Shown here in pieces: positions 52,874-61,094 of a stretch of DNA of 64,000 nucleotides. Position 1 is the stretch's first letter; every line of letters begins with the position of its first letter. Below the pieces are notes generated by a model. It was not told where the DNA came from. It worked only from the letters and a program-made list of their open reading frames with translations, and searched no databases. Source of the DNA: Pseudorhizobium pelagicum (GTDB lineage Bacteria; Pseudomonadota; Alphaproteobacteria; Rhizobiales; Rhizobiaceae); NCBI GenBank assembly GCA_000722615.1, contig JOKI01000003.1, forward strand, positions 56,623-120,622. The letters are read 5' to 3'. The translations under genes and the position numbers were made by a program.

Positions 52874-53248
52874 ATGAAAATTCTGGTCCTGGAAGACGAC
52901 GTGCTCCTCGCGATGGACGTTGAAGATCACCTGACCGAGCAGGGTGTGCGTGTGGTCGGACCGTTCGGTCGCATTCCGCAGGCCCTCGAGGCGGTGGCGT
53001 CCACGGATCTGGACGGTGCCATCCTCGATCTCAACCTCAACGGCGAACTGTCTTTTCCGGTCATCGAGGCGTTGCAGTCGAAGGGCGTCCCGCTCATCGT
53101 GTGCAGCGGTTACGCGGAACTGCCGGAGTTGAAGTCGAAGCTTGCTGGCCTGCCGCTGCTTGCCAAGCCCTGGAGCCCTCAGAAGCTCGCCAAGCTGATG
53201 GACAAGCATTTTTCCAACAAGCCTGAGCAGAGTGCCCGCAACGGTTAA
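52874..53248 (+). CDS. Single-domain response regulator
   Basis: A 124-aa stand-alone receiver. Acidic pocket EDD at residues 7-9, phospho-acceptor Asp52 in AILDLNLNG, Ser in IVCSGYAEL and Lys in LLAKPWSP. There is no output domain, so it acts by protein-protein contact. It lies beside, and convergent with, the REC-HWE kinase at 53259 (10-bp gap). Such small receivers often partner HWE kinases (inference). Confidence 0.88.
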   Translation: MKILVLEDDVLLAMDVEDHLTEQGVRVVGPFGRIPQALEAVASTDLDGAILDLNLNGELSFPVIEALQSKGVPLIVCSGYAELPELKSKLAGLPLLAKPWSPQKLAKLMDKHFSNKPEQSARNG

Positions 53249-53258
53249 AGTCGCCCCG

Positions 53259-54266
53259 TCATTCTGCCGCCGAGAGCGGGAAGGTGATATCGCAGACCAG
53301 CCCAGTCGGGTTGTAGTGGAGCGTCACGTCACCCTCCAGTTCATAGCGGATGCTGCGGTCTATGAGGGTCGCGCCGAAGCCCTTGTCCTCCGGCACCCGT
53401 ACAGCCGGTCCATCGATTTCCTGCCAACGTATCACCACCACATCCGCAGCACTCCGATCCCAAGAAATCTTCACCACCCCATGGTCGTTTGACAGCGCTC
53501 CATGCTTCACGGCGTTGGTGGCAAGCTCGTTCAGGACCATGCCGAGCGCAAGCGCCGCCTTGGGCGGCAGCATCGTGAGCGTTCCCGGCTCCAGTTTGAT
53601 GCGCGTGCCATTGCGATCCTGCGGTGCGATTGTCCGCCTGATCACTTCGAGGAGCTCCGCCTCGCTCCAGTTCGTCTCGAACAGGAGCGCATGGGCATCG
53701 GCCATTGCCCGCAGCCGCCCCAGCAGATTGTCGACGTAGTCATCGACGTTGTCGCTGGTCTTGACGGTCCTTCGCACCAGCGACATGACCACAGCCATCG
53801 TGTTCTTGACCCGGTGGCTGAGCTCGCGGACCAGGAGTTCCTTCTGGTTCTCGGCCCTTCGGCGCTCCACCCTTTCACGAGCTTCTGCCAAGGCGCGCTC
53901 GACCGCTGCCGGTAGCCGGATCAGACGCTGTTTCAGCACATAGTCCGTTGCGCCGCGCCGAAACGATTCAATTGCCACCTCTTCACCGAGGATCCCGGAC
54001 ACGAAGATGAAGGGGACTTCCGGAACGGCCTCGCGGGCCATCTCCAGTGCGCTCATCCCATCAAAGTCCGGCAGGGAGAAATCGGCGAGAATGACATCGA
54101 AGTCAGGTGCCTCGAGCGCTTCGACGTACTCGCGCCGATTCGTTGCGTGATGAAGCACGGGCTGGGGGGTGATGGTCTCCAGGTGCTCGCGGATCAACTC
54201 CGCATCGAGACGGCTGTCCTCGAGCATGAGGATGCGCGGCGGGCGCGAACGCCTAATTTGCGTCAT
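53259..54266 (-). CDS. REC-HWE family histidine kinase
   Basis: A 335-aa protein with an N-terminal receiver (Asp62 in VILADFSLPDFDG) followed by a HWE kinase: His151 in ELSHRVKNTMAVVMSLVRR, N-box LNELATNAVKHGALS, and WxE in IRWQEIDGP. The architecture suggests it is itself controlled by an upstream kinase, most simply the bacteriophytochrome encoded two genes upstream. Its ATG overlaps the preceding response-regulator stop (ATGA, 54263-54266), so they are translated together. Confidence 0.9.
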   Translation of the reverse strand: MTQIRRSRPPRILMLEDSRLDAELIREHLETITPQPVLHHATNRREYVEALEAPDFDVILADFSLPDFDGMSALEMAREAVPEVPFIFVSGILGEEVAIESFRRGATDYVLKQRLIRLPAAVERALAEARERVERRRAENQKELLVRELSHRVKNTMAVVMSLVRRTVKTSDNVDDYVDNLLGRLRAMADAHALLFETNWSEAELLEVIRRTIAPQDRNGTRIKLEPGTLTMLPPKAALALGMVLNELATNAVKHGALSNDHGVVKISWDRSAADVVVIRWQEIDGPAVRVPEDKGFGATLIDRSIRYELEGDVTLHYNPTGLVCDITFPLSAAE

Positions 54267-54718
54267 TGGGGTCGATATCCAGGTGGGGGTTCGTTCAGCA
54301 GCGCCCAGAAGACGCCGAGATCCTGAATGGCCTTGAAGAACTCGTTGAACTCGACAGGCTTGACGACGAAGGCATTGACCCCAAGCTGGTAGCTGCGCAC
54401 GAGATCCTGCTCCTCGCGGGAGGAAGTCAGCATGACGATCGGGATATGTCGCAGCTTGGGGTCCTGCTTGACGCGTTCCAGAACCTCCAGACCGTCGACC
54501 TTCGGAAGCTTCAGGTCCAGCAGGACCACTGTGGGGTCTCCCTCTTCCCGCTCGGCGTACTGCCCGGTCGAAAACAGGTAGTCCACCGCCTCTGCACCAT
54601 CGCGTGCAATGACGATGTCGTTGGCAAGCTGGCATTTCTCGAGAGCGGCAAGCGTCAGTTCAAGGTCGCGGGGACTGTCCTCCACGAGCAGTATCGGTCG
54701 CAGTTCAGGCAAGCGCAC
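54263..54718 (-). CDS. Rcp1-like response regulator
   Basis: A 151-aa receiver of the phytochrome-partner type: acidic pocket VEDS, phospho-acceptor Asp68 in VVLLDLKLPKVDG, and the longer C-terminal tail seen in Rcp1-like proteins. It begins at a GTG (54718) that overlaps the 3' end of bphP, so it is the likely direct phospho-acceptor of the bacteriophytochrome. A TTG two codons later has better spacing to AAAGG. The next gene overlaps by ATGA. Confidence 0.88.
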   Translation of the reverse strand: MRLPELRPILLVEDSPRDLELTLAALEKCQLANDIVIARDGAEAVDYLFSTGQYAEREEGDPTVVLLDLKLPKVDGLEVLERVKQDPKLRHIPIVMLTSSREEQDLVRSYQLGVNAFVVKPVEFNEFFKAIQDLGVFWALLNEPPPGYRPQ

Positions 54719-56927
54719 GGCCTTTCTTTTCGGGTGTCGGCAATGCGAAGGTAAAGGTTGCGCCTTTGTCCTCTTCGCCGGTTGCCTTCACGGTTCCATT
54801 GTGGCGTTCGACGATCCGTCGAACGAGCGCAAGACCGATGCCGGTTCCGTCGAAGTCTTCCGCGCGCTGCAAACGCTGGAAGACGCCAAAAAGTTTCCCC
54901 ACGTAAGCCATGTCGAAGCCAACGCCATTGTCCGAGATCGAATAGACGGTCACGTCGTCCGCTGTCGATCCGTCGATGGAAATGACTGCGGGTTCCCGGT
55001 CGCGGGAATATTTTACCGCATTGTCGATCAGATTGTACCAGACCTGCCGCAACAGCGTGGCATCGCCCCAGGCGGTCGGGAGGCGTCCTATCTTCCACTC
55101 CACCTGCCGATCGGGACGGCTCAGCATGACGCTCTTGATGACTTCCTCGACGAGCTTGTTCATGTCGACATTCTTGGACGCGATCGAAGCTCGTCCAAGC
55201 TGAGAAAAGTTCAAGAGGTCGTCCACGAGACGGCCTGCGGCCAGGGCCGATTCAGAAATATTTCGCAGGTAGTGCTGGGATTTGGCATCGAGTGAGGTTT
55301 CGCGCTCGCGCAGCAGTTGGGCAAACCCGACGATGTGGCGGAAGGGTGCACGCAGGTCATGCGACACCGAATAGGAGAAGGCTTCCAGCTCCTTGTTTGA
55401 CCGGCGAAGTTCACTCGTCAGCTCGGCGAGTTCCTCCGCCCTGCGCAGGACTATGCCGACGATGGCACGACGCAGATCTCGCGCTGCAGAAAGCTCAGAC
55501 TCCGTCCATGGCTTCGCTTGCTGATGCACCTGTTCGCGCCAGGCATCGAAGGAGTTGCGTGGATGAATTCGTCCTTCTTCCGTCACCAGTTTATGCGGAT
55601 TGCCACCCCATTTCACCGTGCGCACCACTTCCGGGCGGAACCAGATGACCCAGCTCGGGTGGAGCTCGGAAATGCGGACAGCTAAGACACCGCTTGCAGA
55701 TGCGGCGAACGCGGATGCCGGCGGCAGTTCCGATGCAAGCGAATGGCTGGCGACGAGGTCGGCGTCGCTTCGTTCTTCTTCCAGCCATCTGACGATCGTG
55801 CGAACCTCATCCTCGCGGGGACACTCGCCCACGGTGAAATAGCCGGTTTCGGTGATGATGGCTGCGCCATCGGCACCGACCTGAGCCTGCAGATCATCTC
55901 CCGCATCTATCAGTTCCTCAGGCCACTTAGTGCCGGACGACATCAAGGTCAGAAGGCGCGATGTAATCCGGCCAAGCTGAGCGCGGCTGGCGGAGCTCAC
56001 TTCGCGCTGCTGCGCTGCGATGCGCATGGCAAGGGACTGGACGATGAGCTCGCAGACGTCGCGCGTGACGATGCCGACATAGTGGGGCGCTGCGCTATGG
56101 CATGAAACGAGCCCCCAAAGCCGCCCGTCGATCATGATCGATACGGACATCGAGGCTGCCGTCCCCATGTTGCGCATGTACTCAAGATGGACGGGAGACA
56201 CGCTTCGCAGCTGGGCAAAGCTCAAGTCCAGTGGCGTCTGTGTATCAGGGTTGGCGACGGGAATGATCGGAACGGCATCATAGGTGGCATTGGGAATGAT
56301 GCGGACAGGGTTTGTGGCATAAAGCGCGCGTGCCTGGGCCGGAATGTCGGAGGCCGGAAAGCGCAGATCGAGGTAGGAAGGCAAGGCACCGTTGCCAGCC
56401 TCCGCAACCACCTGTCCGTTCCAATCCTCGTCGAACTGATAGACGAGCGTACGATCGAAGCCGGTCAGCTGCCGGAGAAACCGGGCGGTTACCTGCAGGG
56501 AAGCGTCGTGATCCGCCTGCTGCGCCAACGTCTGCACGAAGCTGCGCAGACTCGTGAATGTCTGTGATGCGGTTTGTGGCTCTTCCCGTTCCGCTTCGAC
56601 GATGATGGAGCGTCCCGAGCGATGAGCGACGACGATGAGACCATAGGGAGCCACCGGAATCTGAAGGGTCGGTTCCGGAGTCTGGTGCCATTGCAAAATG
56701 GAGTCGAGCAGACCGCCAACGGCACCCCGCGGGCGTTCACCGACCACGATGTCATCGCCGAGATAGTCGGTTACGTTTATGCTTGCCTGCACGACGATCA
56801 TGTCGGAGGCGCGAAGCACGAAGAGCGCCCCATGGGGTTGGATGGCGCCCGGAATGTGGATCGGTTCGCGAGCACAGGTCTCCAGATCCGGTGTCGTGAT
56901 ATCTGCTATTATTGATCCTCCGCCCAC
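54705..56927 (-). CDS. bphP: Bacteriophytochrome histidine kinase BphP
   Basis: A red/far-red photoreceptor kinase (about 740 aa): PAS, GAF, PHY, HisKA and HATPase in order. The biliverdin-attaching Cys lies near the N-terminus in ETCAREPIHIPGAIQPHGAL. The GAF domain has FPASDIPAQARALY and SPVHLEYMRNMG; the kinase has SVSHDLRAPFRHIVGF with the phospho-His, and DNGVGFD and GTGIGLALV boxes. The start is uncertain: the GTG at 56927 is the only ordinary start near the conserved part, but the strong GGAGG lies after it, ahead of two ATA codons (56912, 56909). The operon continues into a response regulator and a REC-HWE kinase. Confidence 0.92.
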   Translation of the reverse strand: MGGGSIIADITTPDLETCAREPIHIPGAIQPHGALFVLRASDMIVVQASINVTDYLGDDIVVGERPRGAVGGLLDSILQWHQTPEPTLQIPVAPYGLIVVAHRSGRSIIVEAEREEPQTASQTFTSLRSFVQTLAQQADHDASLQVTARFLRQLTGFDRTLVYQFDEDWNGQVVAEAGNGALPSYLDLRFPASDIPAQARALYATNPVRIIPNATYDAVPIIPVANPDTQTPLDLSFAQLRSVSPVHLEYMRNMGTAASMSVSIMIDGRLWGLVSCHSAAPHYVGIVTRDVCELIVQSLAMRIAAQQREVSSASRAQLGRITSRLLTLMSSGTKWPEELIDAGDDLQAQVGADGAAIITETGYFTVGECPREDEVRTIVRWLEEERSDADLVASHSLASELPPASAFAASASGVLAVRISELHPSWVIWFRPEVVRTVKWGGNPHKLVTEEGRIHPRNSFDAWREQVHQQAKPWTESELSAARDLRRAIVGIVLRRAEELAELTSELRRSNKELEAFSYSVSHDLRAPFRHIVGFAQLLRERETSLDAKSQHYLRNISESALAAGRLVDDLLNFSQLGRASIASKNVDMNKLVEEVIKSVMLSRPDRQVEWKIGRLPTAWGDATLLRQVWYNLIDNAVKYSRDREPAVISIDGSTADDVTVYSISDNGVGFDMAYVGKLFGVFQRLQRAEDFDGTGIGLALVRRIVERHNGTVKATGEEDKGATFTFALPTPEKKGRALA

Positions 56928-57061
56928 CTTGCGATGGGTTGAACATGTGTTGCGATAATGGCGACGGTATCGGGGCCGGCAACTGCGCGTGCCGCAGGAT
57001 ATCGATCGAAAACACAATGTAAACACGTTGGTGGCCGGTGCCGACAAAGTGTCTGGAGACC

Positions 57062-57463
57062 TCAGACAAGCTTCTGCGTGATGAAAAAGCCCATGACCGC
57101 TGCAAAGGACGTCAGGATCGTCCCCCAGGACATGTCAACGACCGTCATGATGATCGGCCAGTTCTTCAGGGTCGCGAGATTGGTCATGTCGTAAGTACCG
57201 TAGGCGATGAATCCGAGGATGGCGCCGGCGATTGCGGCTTGCGTCCAGCCGCCGCCATTGAGGGCCGGCATCACTGCGAAATAGACGACGCCTGCCACAT
57301 AGACGAGATAGAAGACTGCCGCCGCTGCAAAGTTCGGCTGCTCCAGCATCATGTTGCCGATCCAGCCGCGATAATAGGTTGTTGCCACCCGTCCGAGCCA
57401 AAGGGCATCGATTCCGAGAAACACGATGGCGGTCGACACATAGGCTACCACGGGCGTCAGCAT
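57062..57463 (-). CDS. DUF2177 integral membrane protein
   Basis: A 133-aa protein with four hydrophobic helices and the DUF2177 features LGIDALWLG near the N-terminus, ILGFIAYGTYDMTNLATLKNW, and VDMSWGTILTS. Function is not established. It follows the anti-sigma gene by 24 bp on the same strand, so it is probably part of the ECF11 sigma regulon. Confidence 0.88.
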   Translation of the reverse strand: MLTPVVAYVSTAIVFLGIDALWLGRVATTYYRGWIGNMMLEQPNFAAAAVFYLVYVAGVVYFAVMPALNGGGWTQAAIAGAILGFIAYGTYDMTNLATLKNWPIIMTVVDMSWGTILTSFAAVMGFFITQKLV

Positions 57464-57487
57464 TGTTGTTTCCTCATCGCCAATCGG

Positions 57488-58156
57488 TCAGATCTTCAGG
57501 ATCGGCTGGATCATGCGGACGATCCAGCTGGTGAACCTCAACGGTGCTTCGGTGACCGCCAGGCAGATACAGTCTTCGCCTTCCGACGCGGTCGGCGTGT
57601 GCAGAAGATCGTCGTCCGCTTCTTCAATGTCCCCGCGCGCGAAGACGCTTTCCCCGTCACGAAAGCTGCCGGACAAAACCAGGGTCAGCTCCCGACCGCT
57701 GTGCGTGTGCTCCGGCACGGGCTTGCCTGCCGGAATTCTCAAAAGGCGCACCTGCGTCGAGGGATCGTCGGTCGGGATACGGATGTGATAGGCGCCGCGG
57801 CCCAATGCGCGCCATTTCAGACCCTCGACGTCGCTTCCCAGATAGGAGCGAAGCGGTTCCGGAATGACGGCCGCTGGCCGGTGTTCGCCCCGGGGCTTGG
57901 GTTTGCTTTCCGGCTGGGGCGCCTTGCTACCTTCAAGGCGGGCACGCATCCGCTGCCAGGACTCATCGTCCGCAACCGGTTCTACGGAGATCTTGTCGAG
58001 AAGCGCTCCGGCTGCGCCCTCCATGGCGTCAAGCTGGCGCCGGCAGGTCGGGCACAATGCCAAGTGCGTGGCGATGGCAAGGCTCCACCCTTCCGACAGA
58101 GTGCCGGCTGCGTAGTCCAGCAGCAGCTCGTCGCTGATGTGATGTCGAACGCTCAT
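57488..58156 (-). CDS. chrR: ChrR-family zinc anti-sigma factor
   Basis: A 222-aa two-domain anti-sigma factor. The N-terminal zinc-anti-sigma domain has His6, His31, Cys35 and Cys38, the same positions as the Zn ligands of Rhodobacter ChrR. The C-terminal cupin domain has His150, His152, Glu156 and His186, with the same spacing as ChrR's second Zn site. In Rhodobacter ChrR releases sigma-E on exposure to singlet oxygen. The start overlaps the sigma stop by ATGA, the usual arrangement for a sigma/anti-sigma pair. Confidence 0.93.
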   Translation of the reverse strand: MSVRHHISDELLLDYAAGTLSEGWSLAIATHLALCPTCRRQLDAMEGAAGALLDKISVEPVADDESWQRMRARLEGSKAPQPESKPKPRGEHRPAAVIPEPLRSYLGSDVEGLKWRALGRGAYHIRIPTDDPSTQVRLLRIPAGKPVPEHTHSGRELTLVLSGSFRDGESVFARGDIEEADDDLLHTPTASEGEDCICLAVTEAPLRFTSWIVRMIQPILKI

Positions 58157-58737
58157 CGCCGATCCTCCAGCGCATCGCGCAGCTTGGAAAATGCCAGCCG
58201 TATGCGGGATTTGACCGTGCCGAGCGGCAGACCCATCTGCTCGGCAATTGCGGAGTGGGGCTTGTCTTCAAAGAAGGCCATTTTCAGCACATCCTGCTGC
58301 TCCGGTGGCAAGGTCGCCAGCGCATTGCGAAGCAGTTTGGCTTCCTGCGCCTTCTCCAGTTCCCGGTCGGCTTGCGGAGCCTCCTCGGGCATCAGCGCCT
58401 GGTCGTCGAGGTCGAGAGCCGGGCGCTTGCGCCTGTAGGCATCGATGCGAATATTGCGGGCGATGGTGAAGATCCAGGCCGACGCATTGCCGCGATCCGG
58501 ATCGAACTGGGCAGCCTTGATCCATACCGAGCTCATGGTTTCCTGCATCAGTTCTTCCGCCGCCTGCCTGTCCTTTGTCTTCATCGTCATGAACGCGCGA
58601 ACCTTCGGCGCATAGAAGCGGAACAAGGCTTCGAACGCTTCGACATTGCGACTTTCTCCTACGGTCACGAGCAGGCGCGCCAATTCCGCGGGATCAACAT
58701 CACCGCCTTTGAGCTTTGGGGAATTGGGTTGCGTCAT
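58153..58737 (-). CDS. rpoE: ECF sigma factor, RpoE/ECF11 group
   Basis: A 194-aa ECF sigma factor with region 2 (ALFRFYAPKVRAFMT ... ETMSSVWIKAAQFDPDRGNASAWIFTIARN) and region 4 (LPPEQQDVLKMAFFEDKPHSAIAEQMGLPLGTVKSRIRLAFSKL). The ChrR partner places it in the ECF11 group that handles singlet oxygen and organic peroxide stress. The frame opens at 58863, but the ATG at 58737 gives the normal N-terminus. An ECF11-type promoter lies about 100 bp upstream, consistent with autoregulation. Confidence 0.93.
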   Translation of the reverse strand: MTQPNSPKLKGGDVDPAELARLLVTVGESRNVEAFEALFRFYAPKVRAFMTMKTKDRQAAEELMQETMSSVWIKAAQFDPDRGNASAWIFTIARNIRIDAYRRKRPALDLDDQALMPEEAPQADRELEKAQEAKLLRNALATLPPEQQDVLKMAFFEDKPHSAIAEQMGLPLGTVKSRIRLAFSKLRDALEDRR

Positions 58738-58834
58738 GCCGATGTCACGCCTTAGGGATCGCCGCCGAATGATGGCGAGCGTCTCGTTCTGGCATGTCTC
58801 CGACCCGATGTGAATGCTCAAGCTCATGGTCGCC

Positions 58835-58862
58835 TTTACGGCAGCCTCTTGCCCCCGGATCA
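58835..58862 (-). promoter_or_regulatory. ECF11-type promoter, TGATCC-N16-CGTAAA (rpoE-chrR side)
   Basis: On the minus strand TGATCC (58862-58857) is followed after 16 bp by CGTAAA (58840-58835). TGATCC is the -35 known for ECF11/sigma-E promoters. It faces rpoE. The element on the other strand (58899-58926) has the same spacing. Confidence 0.68.
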
Positions 58863-58898
58863 TTGGAAACCGTCAGCCGTAGAAAAAAATGCTCTTGG

Positions 58899-58926
58899 CA
58901 ATCCGGGCGCGCCGTATAGCCGTAGA
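58899..58926 (+). promoter_or_regulatory. ECF11-type promoter, CAATCC-N16-CGTAGA (lipid-operon side)
   Basis: CAATCC (58899-58904) and CGTAGA (58921-58926) with a 16-bp spacer. It shares the ATCC end of the -35 and the CGTA core of the -10 with the divergent element for rpoE. The FAD oxidoreductase starts 32 bp downstream. Confidence 0.58.
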
Positions 58927-58958
58927 TCCAGGCACAACAGCGGGAGAGTTTGCGTAAC

Positions 58959-60311
58959 ATGGGGCAGAACAGCGTGGCCGACACGACAGGAAAGCGTATT
59001 GCGGTCATCGGGTCGGGTATCAGCGGGCTTTCCGCCGCATGGCTGATGGCAAAGAGCCATGACGTGACCCTTTACGAAGCGGCCGAGCGCCTGGGTGGCC
59101 ATGCCAACACGGTGACGGTGCCGGTCGGAGAGGGCGAGGTCAGCGTCGACACTGGCTTCATCGTCTACAACGAGCTCAACTACCCCAATCTCGTGGCGCT
59201 CTTTCGGCACCTCAACGTTCCGACGGCGGCCTCCGACATGTCGTTTGCGGCTTCGCTCGACGGCGGCGCCTTCGAATATTCGGGAACCGGCATCAGCGGC
59301 CTCCTCGCCCAGCGCAGCAACCTGGCGCGGCCGCGTTTCTGGCGGATGATGTCGGACATCCTGCGGTTCTACAAAAAGTCTGCGGAGCTGCTGTCCGATC
59401 CCGGGCTGGATGGATTGTCGCTCGGCGAGTTTCTCGATCGCGGTGGCTATTCCCAGGCGTTCATCGACGATCACCTTCTCCCGATGGGAGCGGCGATCTG
59501 GTCCACATCTTCGGGAGAAATGCGGTCCTATCCGCTCAAGGCCTTCCTGCGCTTCTTCGTCAATCACGGTCTGACCACGATCTCCGGACGGCCGAAGTGG
59601 CGAACGGTGGAGGGGGGAAGCCGCGAGTATGTTCGCCGCATAGCGCAGGACTTCACAGGCACCATCCGCCTGAACAGCGCTGTCGTCGAACTGCGGCGCG
59701 AGGGCGATCATGTGGTCGTTACCGATGCTGGCGGTGCCACCGACCGGTTCGACGATGTCGTCGTCGCCACCCATGCGGATGATGCCCTCGCCATGCTGGC
59801 GGATGCAGACGATCTCGAGCGGCAGACGCTTGGGGCTTTCCGCTATACATCCAATACCGCGGTGCTGCATACCGATCCGCATCTGATGCCGAAGCGCCGC
59901 GCCGTCTGGTCGAGCTGGAACTACATCAGCGGCGGGCCGGGGCTCGGCAACAGCGATCTCTGCGTGACCTACTGGATGAACAGGCTCCAGAATATCGACC
60001 CGCAGCACCCGCTGTTCGTCACCCTCAATCCCTGCCGCCGGATACGCCCGGATGCCATCAAGGGTACTTTCGAATACTCCCATCCGCTCTTCGATGAGGC
60101 CGCGCTGCAAGCCCAGCAGCAGATATGGGATCTTCAGGGCCGCCGGAAGATCTGGTTCTGCGGTGCCCATTTCGGCAGCGGCTTTCATGAAGACGGGCTG
60201 CAGGCGGGGCTGGCGGTGGCCGAAAGGCTCACCGGAACGCACCGGCCGTGGCAGGTCGCCAACCCGTCCGGCCGCATCTTTGCGGCCATGCCGCTCGAGG
60301 CTGCCGAATGA
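58959..60311 (+). CDS. FAD-dependent amine oxidase-like oxidoreductase
   Basis: A 450-aa flavoprotein with the FAD motif RIAVIGSGISGLSAAWLMA and GGHANTVTV close behind, and the C-terminal FAD contact region WFCGAHFGSGFHEDGLQAGLAVAE. It belongs to the amine-oxidase/phytoene-desaturase superfamily; the GFHEDGL end is typical of members paired with DUF1365 and cyclopropane-synthase-like enzymes. In Rhodobacter related genes lie in the sigma-E regulon and act in fatty-acid modification, so a desaturase-like step on a membrane lipid is plausible (inference). The ATG at 58959 is preferred to a TTG three codons earlier. It overlaps the next gene by ATGA. Confidence 0.85.
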   Translation: MGQNSVADTTGKRIAVIGSGISGLSAAWLMAKSHDVTLYEAAERLGGHANTVTVPVGEGEVSVDTGFIVYNELNYPNLVALFRHLNVPTAASDMSFAASLDGGAFEYSGTGISGLLAQRSNLARPRFWRMMSDILRFYKKSAELLSDPGLDGLSLGEFLDRGGYSQAFIDDHLLPMGAAIWSTSSGEMRSYPLKAFLRFFVNHGLTTISGRPKWRTVEGGSREYVRRIAQDFTGTIRLNSAVVELRREGDHVVVTDAGGATDRFDDVVVATHADDALAMLADADDLERQTLGAFRYTSNTAVLHTDPHLMPKRRAVWSSWNYISGGPGLGNSDLCVTYWMNRLQNIDPQHPLFVTLNPCRRIRPDAIKGTFEYSHPLFDEAALQAQQQIWDLQGRRKIWFCGAHFGSGFHEDGLQAGLAVAERLTGTHRPWQVANPSGRIFAAMPLEAAE

Positions 60312-61090
60312 CAGAAACATCCGCGCTTTATCTGGGGGACGTGGTTCACCGGCGACATCGACCAGCGATGCACAGACTGCGATACCGCGTGTTCTCGTTG
60401 CTGCTCGACCTTGACGATCTGGCGGGGCTTGACCGGCGGCTTCGGCTGTTCGGCCACAATCGCGCGGCAGCCATCGGCTTCCGTGACAGCGACCATGGAA
60501 CCGGCGAAGCCGGAGCGCTCCGGGACTGGGTGGAAGGGCATCTGGAGAGTGCGGGTCTGGAAACGGGCGACATCCGCATCCGCATCCTTTGCTATCCGCG
60601 CATCTTCGGCTACGTTTTCAATCCGATTACCGTCTATTTCTGTGAAACGCCAGACGGGCGTTTGCTGGCGATCCTCTACGAGGTCTGCAATACCTTCCAC
60701 GAACGCCACACCTATGTCATTCCGGTGGCCGACGGCACGCAGCTGACAGTCAGGCACGCCTGCAAGAAGGAGCTGTATGTCTCTCCCTTCGTGCCGATGG
60801 ACTGCACCTATCACTTCCGCATCGGCCGCCCTGGAGATGCCGTGATGATCGCAATCAACGAGAGCGATGAAACAGGCCCGCTGCTCTACGCCAGCTTCGT
60901 CGGCGTGCGCCGTCCCCTGACGGACGCCACGTTGTTGAAAGCGCTGGTTGCACTTCCGCTGATGACCCTCAAGATCATGGCTGGTATTCATTGGGAGGCT
61001 CTGAAACTCTGGCTCAAGGGCGTGCCGGTTCACCGGCACAAGCCGAGCCTGCAGCGCAGGGCGAGTTCACTTGTTCCGGTCAACGAGTAA
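60308..61090 (+). CDS. DUF1365 protein
   Basis: A 260-aa protein of the DUF1365 family: the N-terminal RHRPAMHRLRYRVFSLLLDLDDL, ILCYPRIFGYVFNPITVYFC, and the C-terminal IHWEALKLWLKGVPVHRHKP are diagnostic. The reaction is not established; genes of this family almost always sit between the FAD oxidoreductase and the methyltransferase, as here, which points to a shared lipid pathway. The ATG overlaps the upstream stop. Confidence 0.9.
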   Translation: MTETSALYLGDVVHRRHRPAMHRLRYRVFSLLLDLDDLAGLDRRLRLFGHNRAAAIGFRDSDHGTGEAGALRDWVEGHLESAGLETGDIRIRILCYPRIFGYVFNPITVYFCETPDGRLLAILYEVCNTFHERHTYVIPVADGTQLTVRHACKKELYVSPFVPMDCTYHFRIGRPGDAVMIAINESDETGPLLYASFVGVRRPLTDATLLKALVALPLMTLKIMAGIHWEALKLWLKGVPVHRHKPSLQRRASSLVPVNE

Positions 61091-61094
61091 GCAG

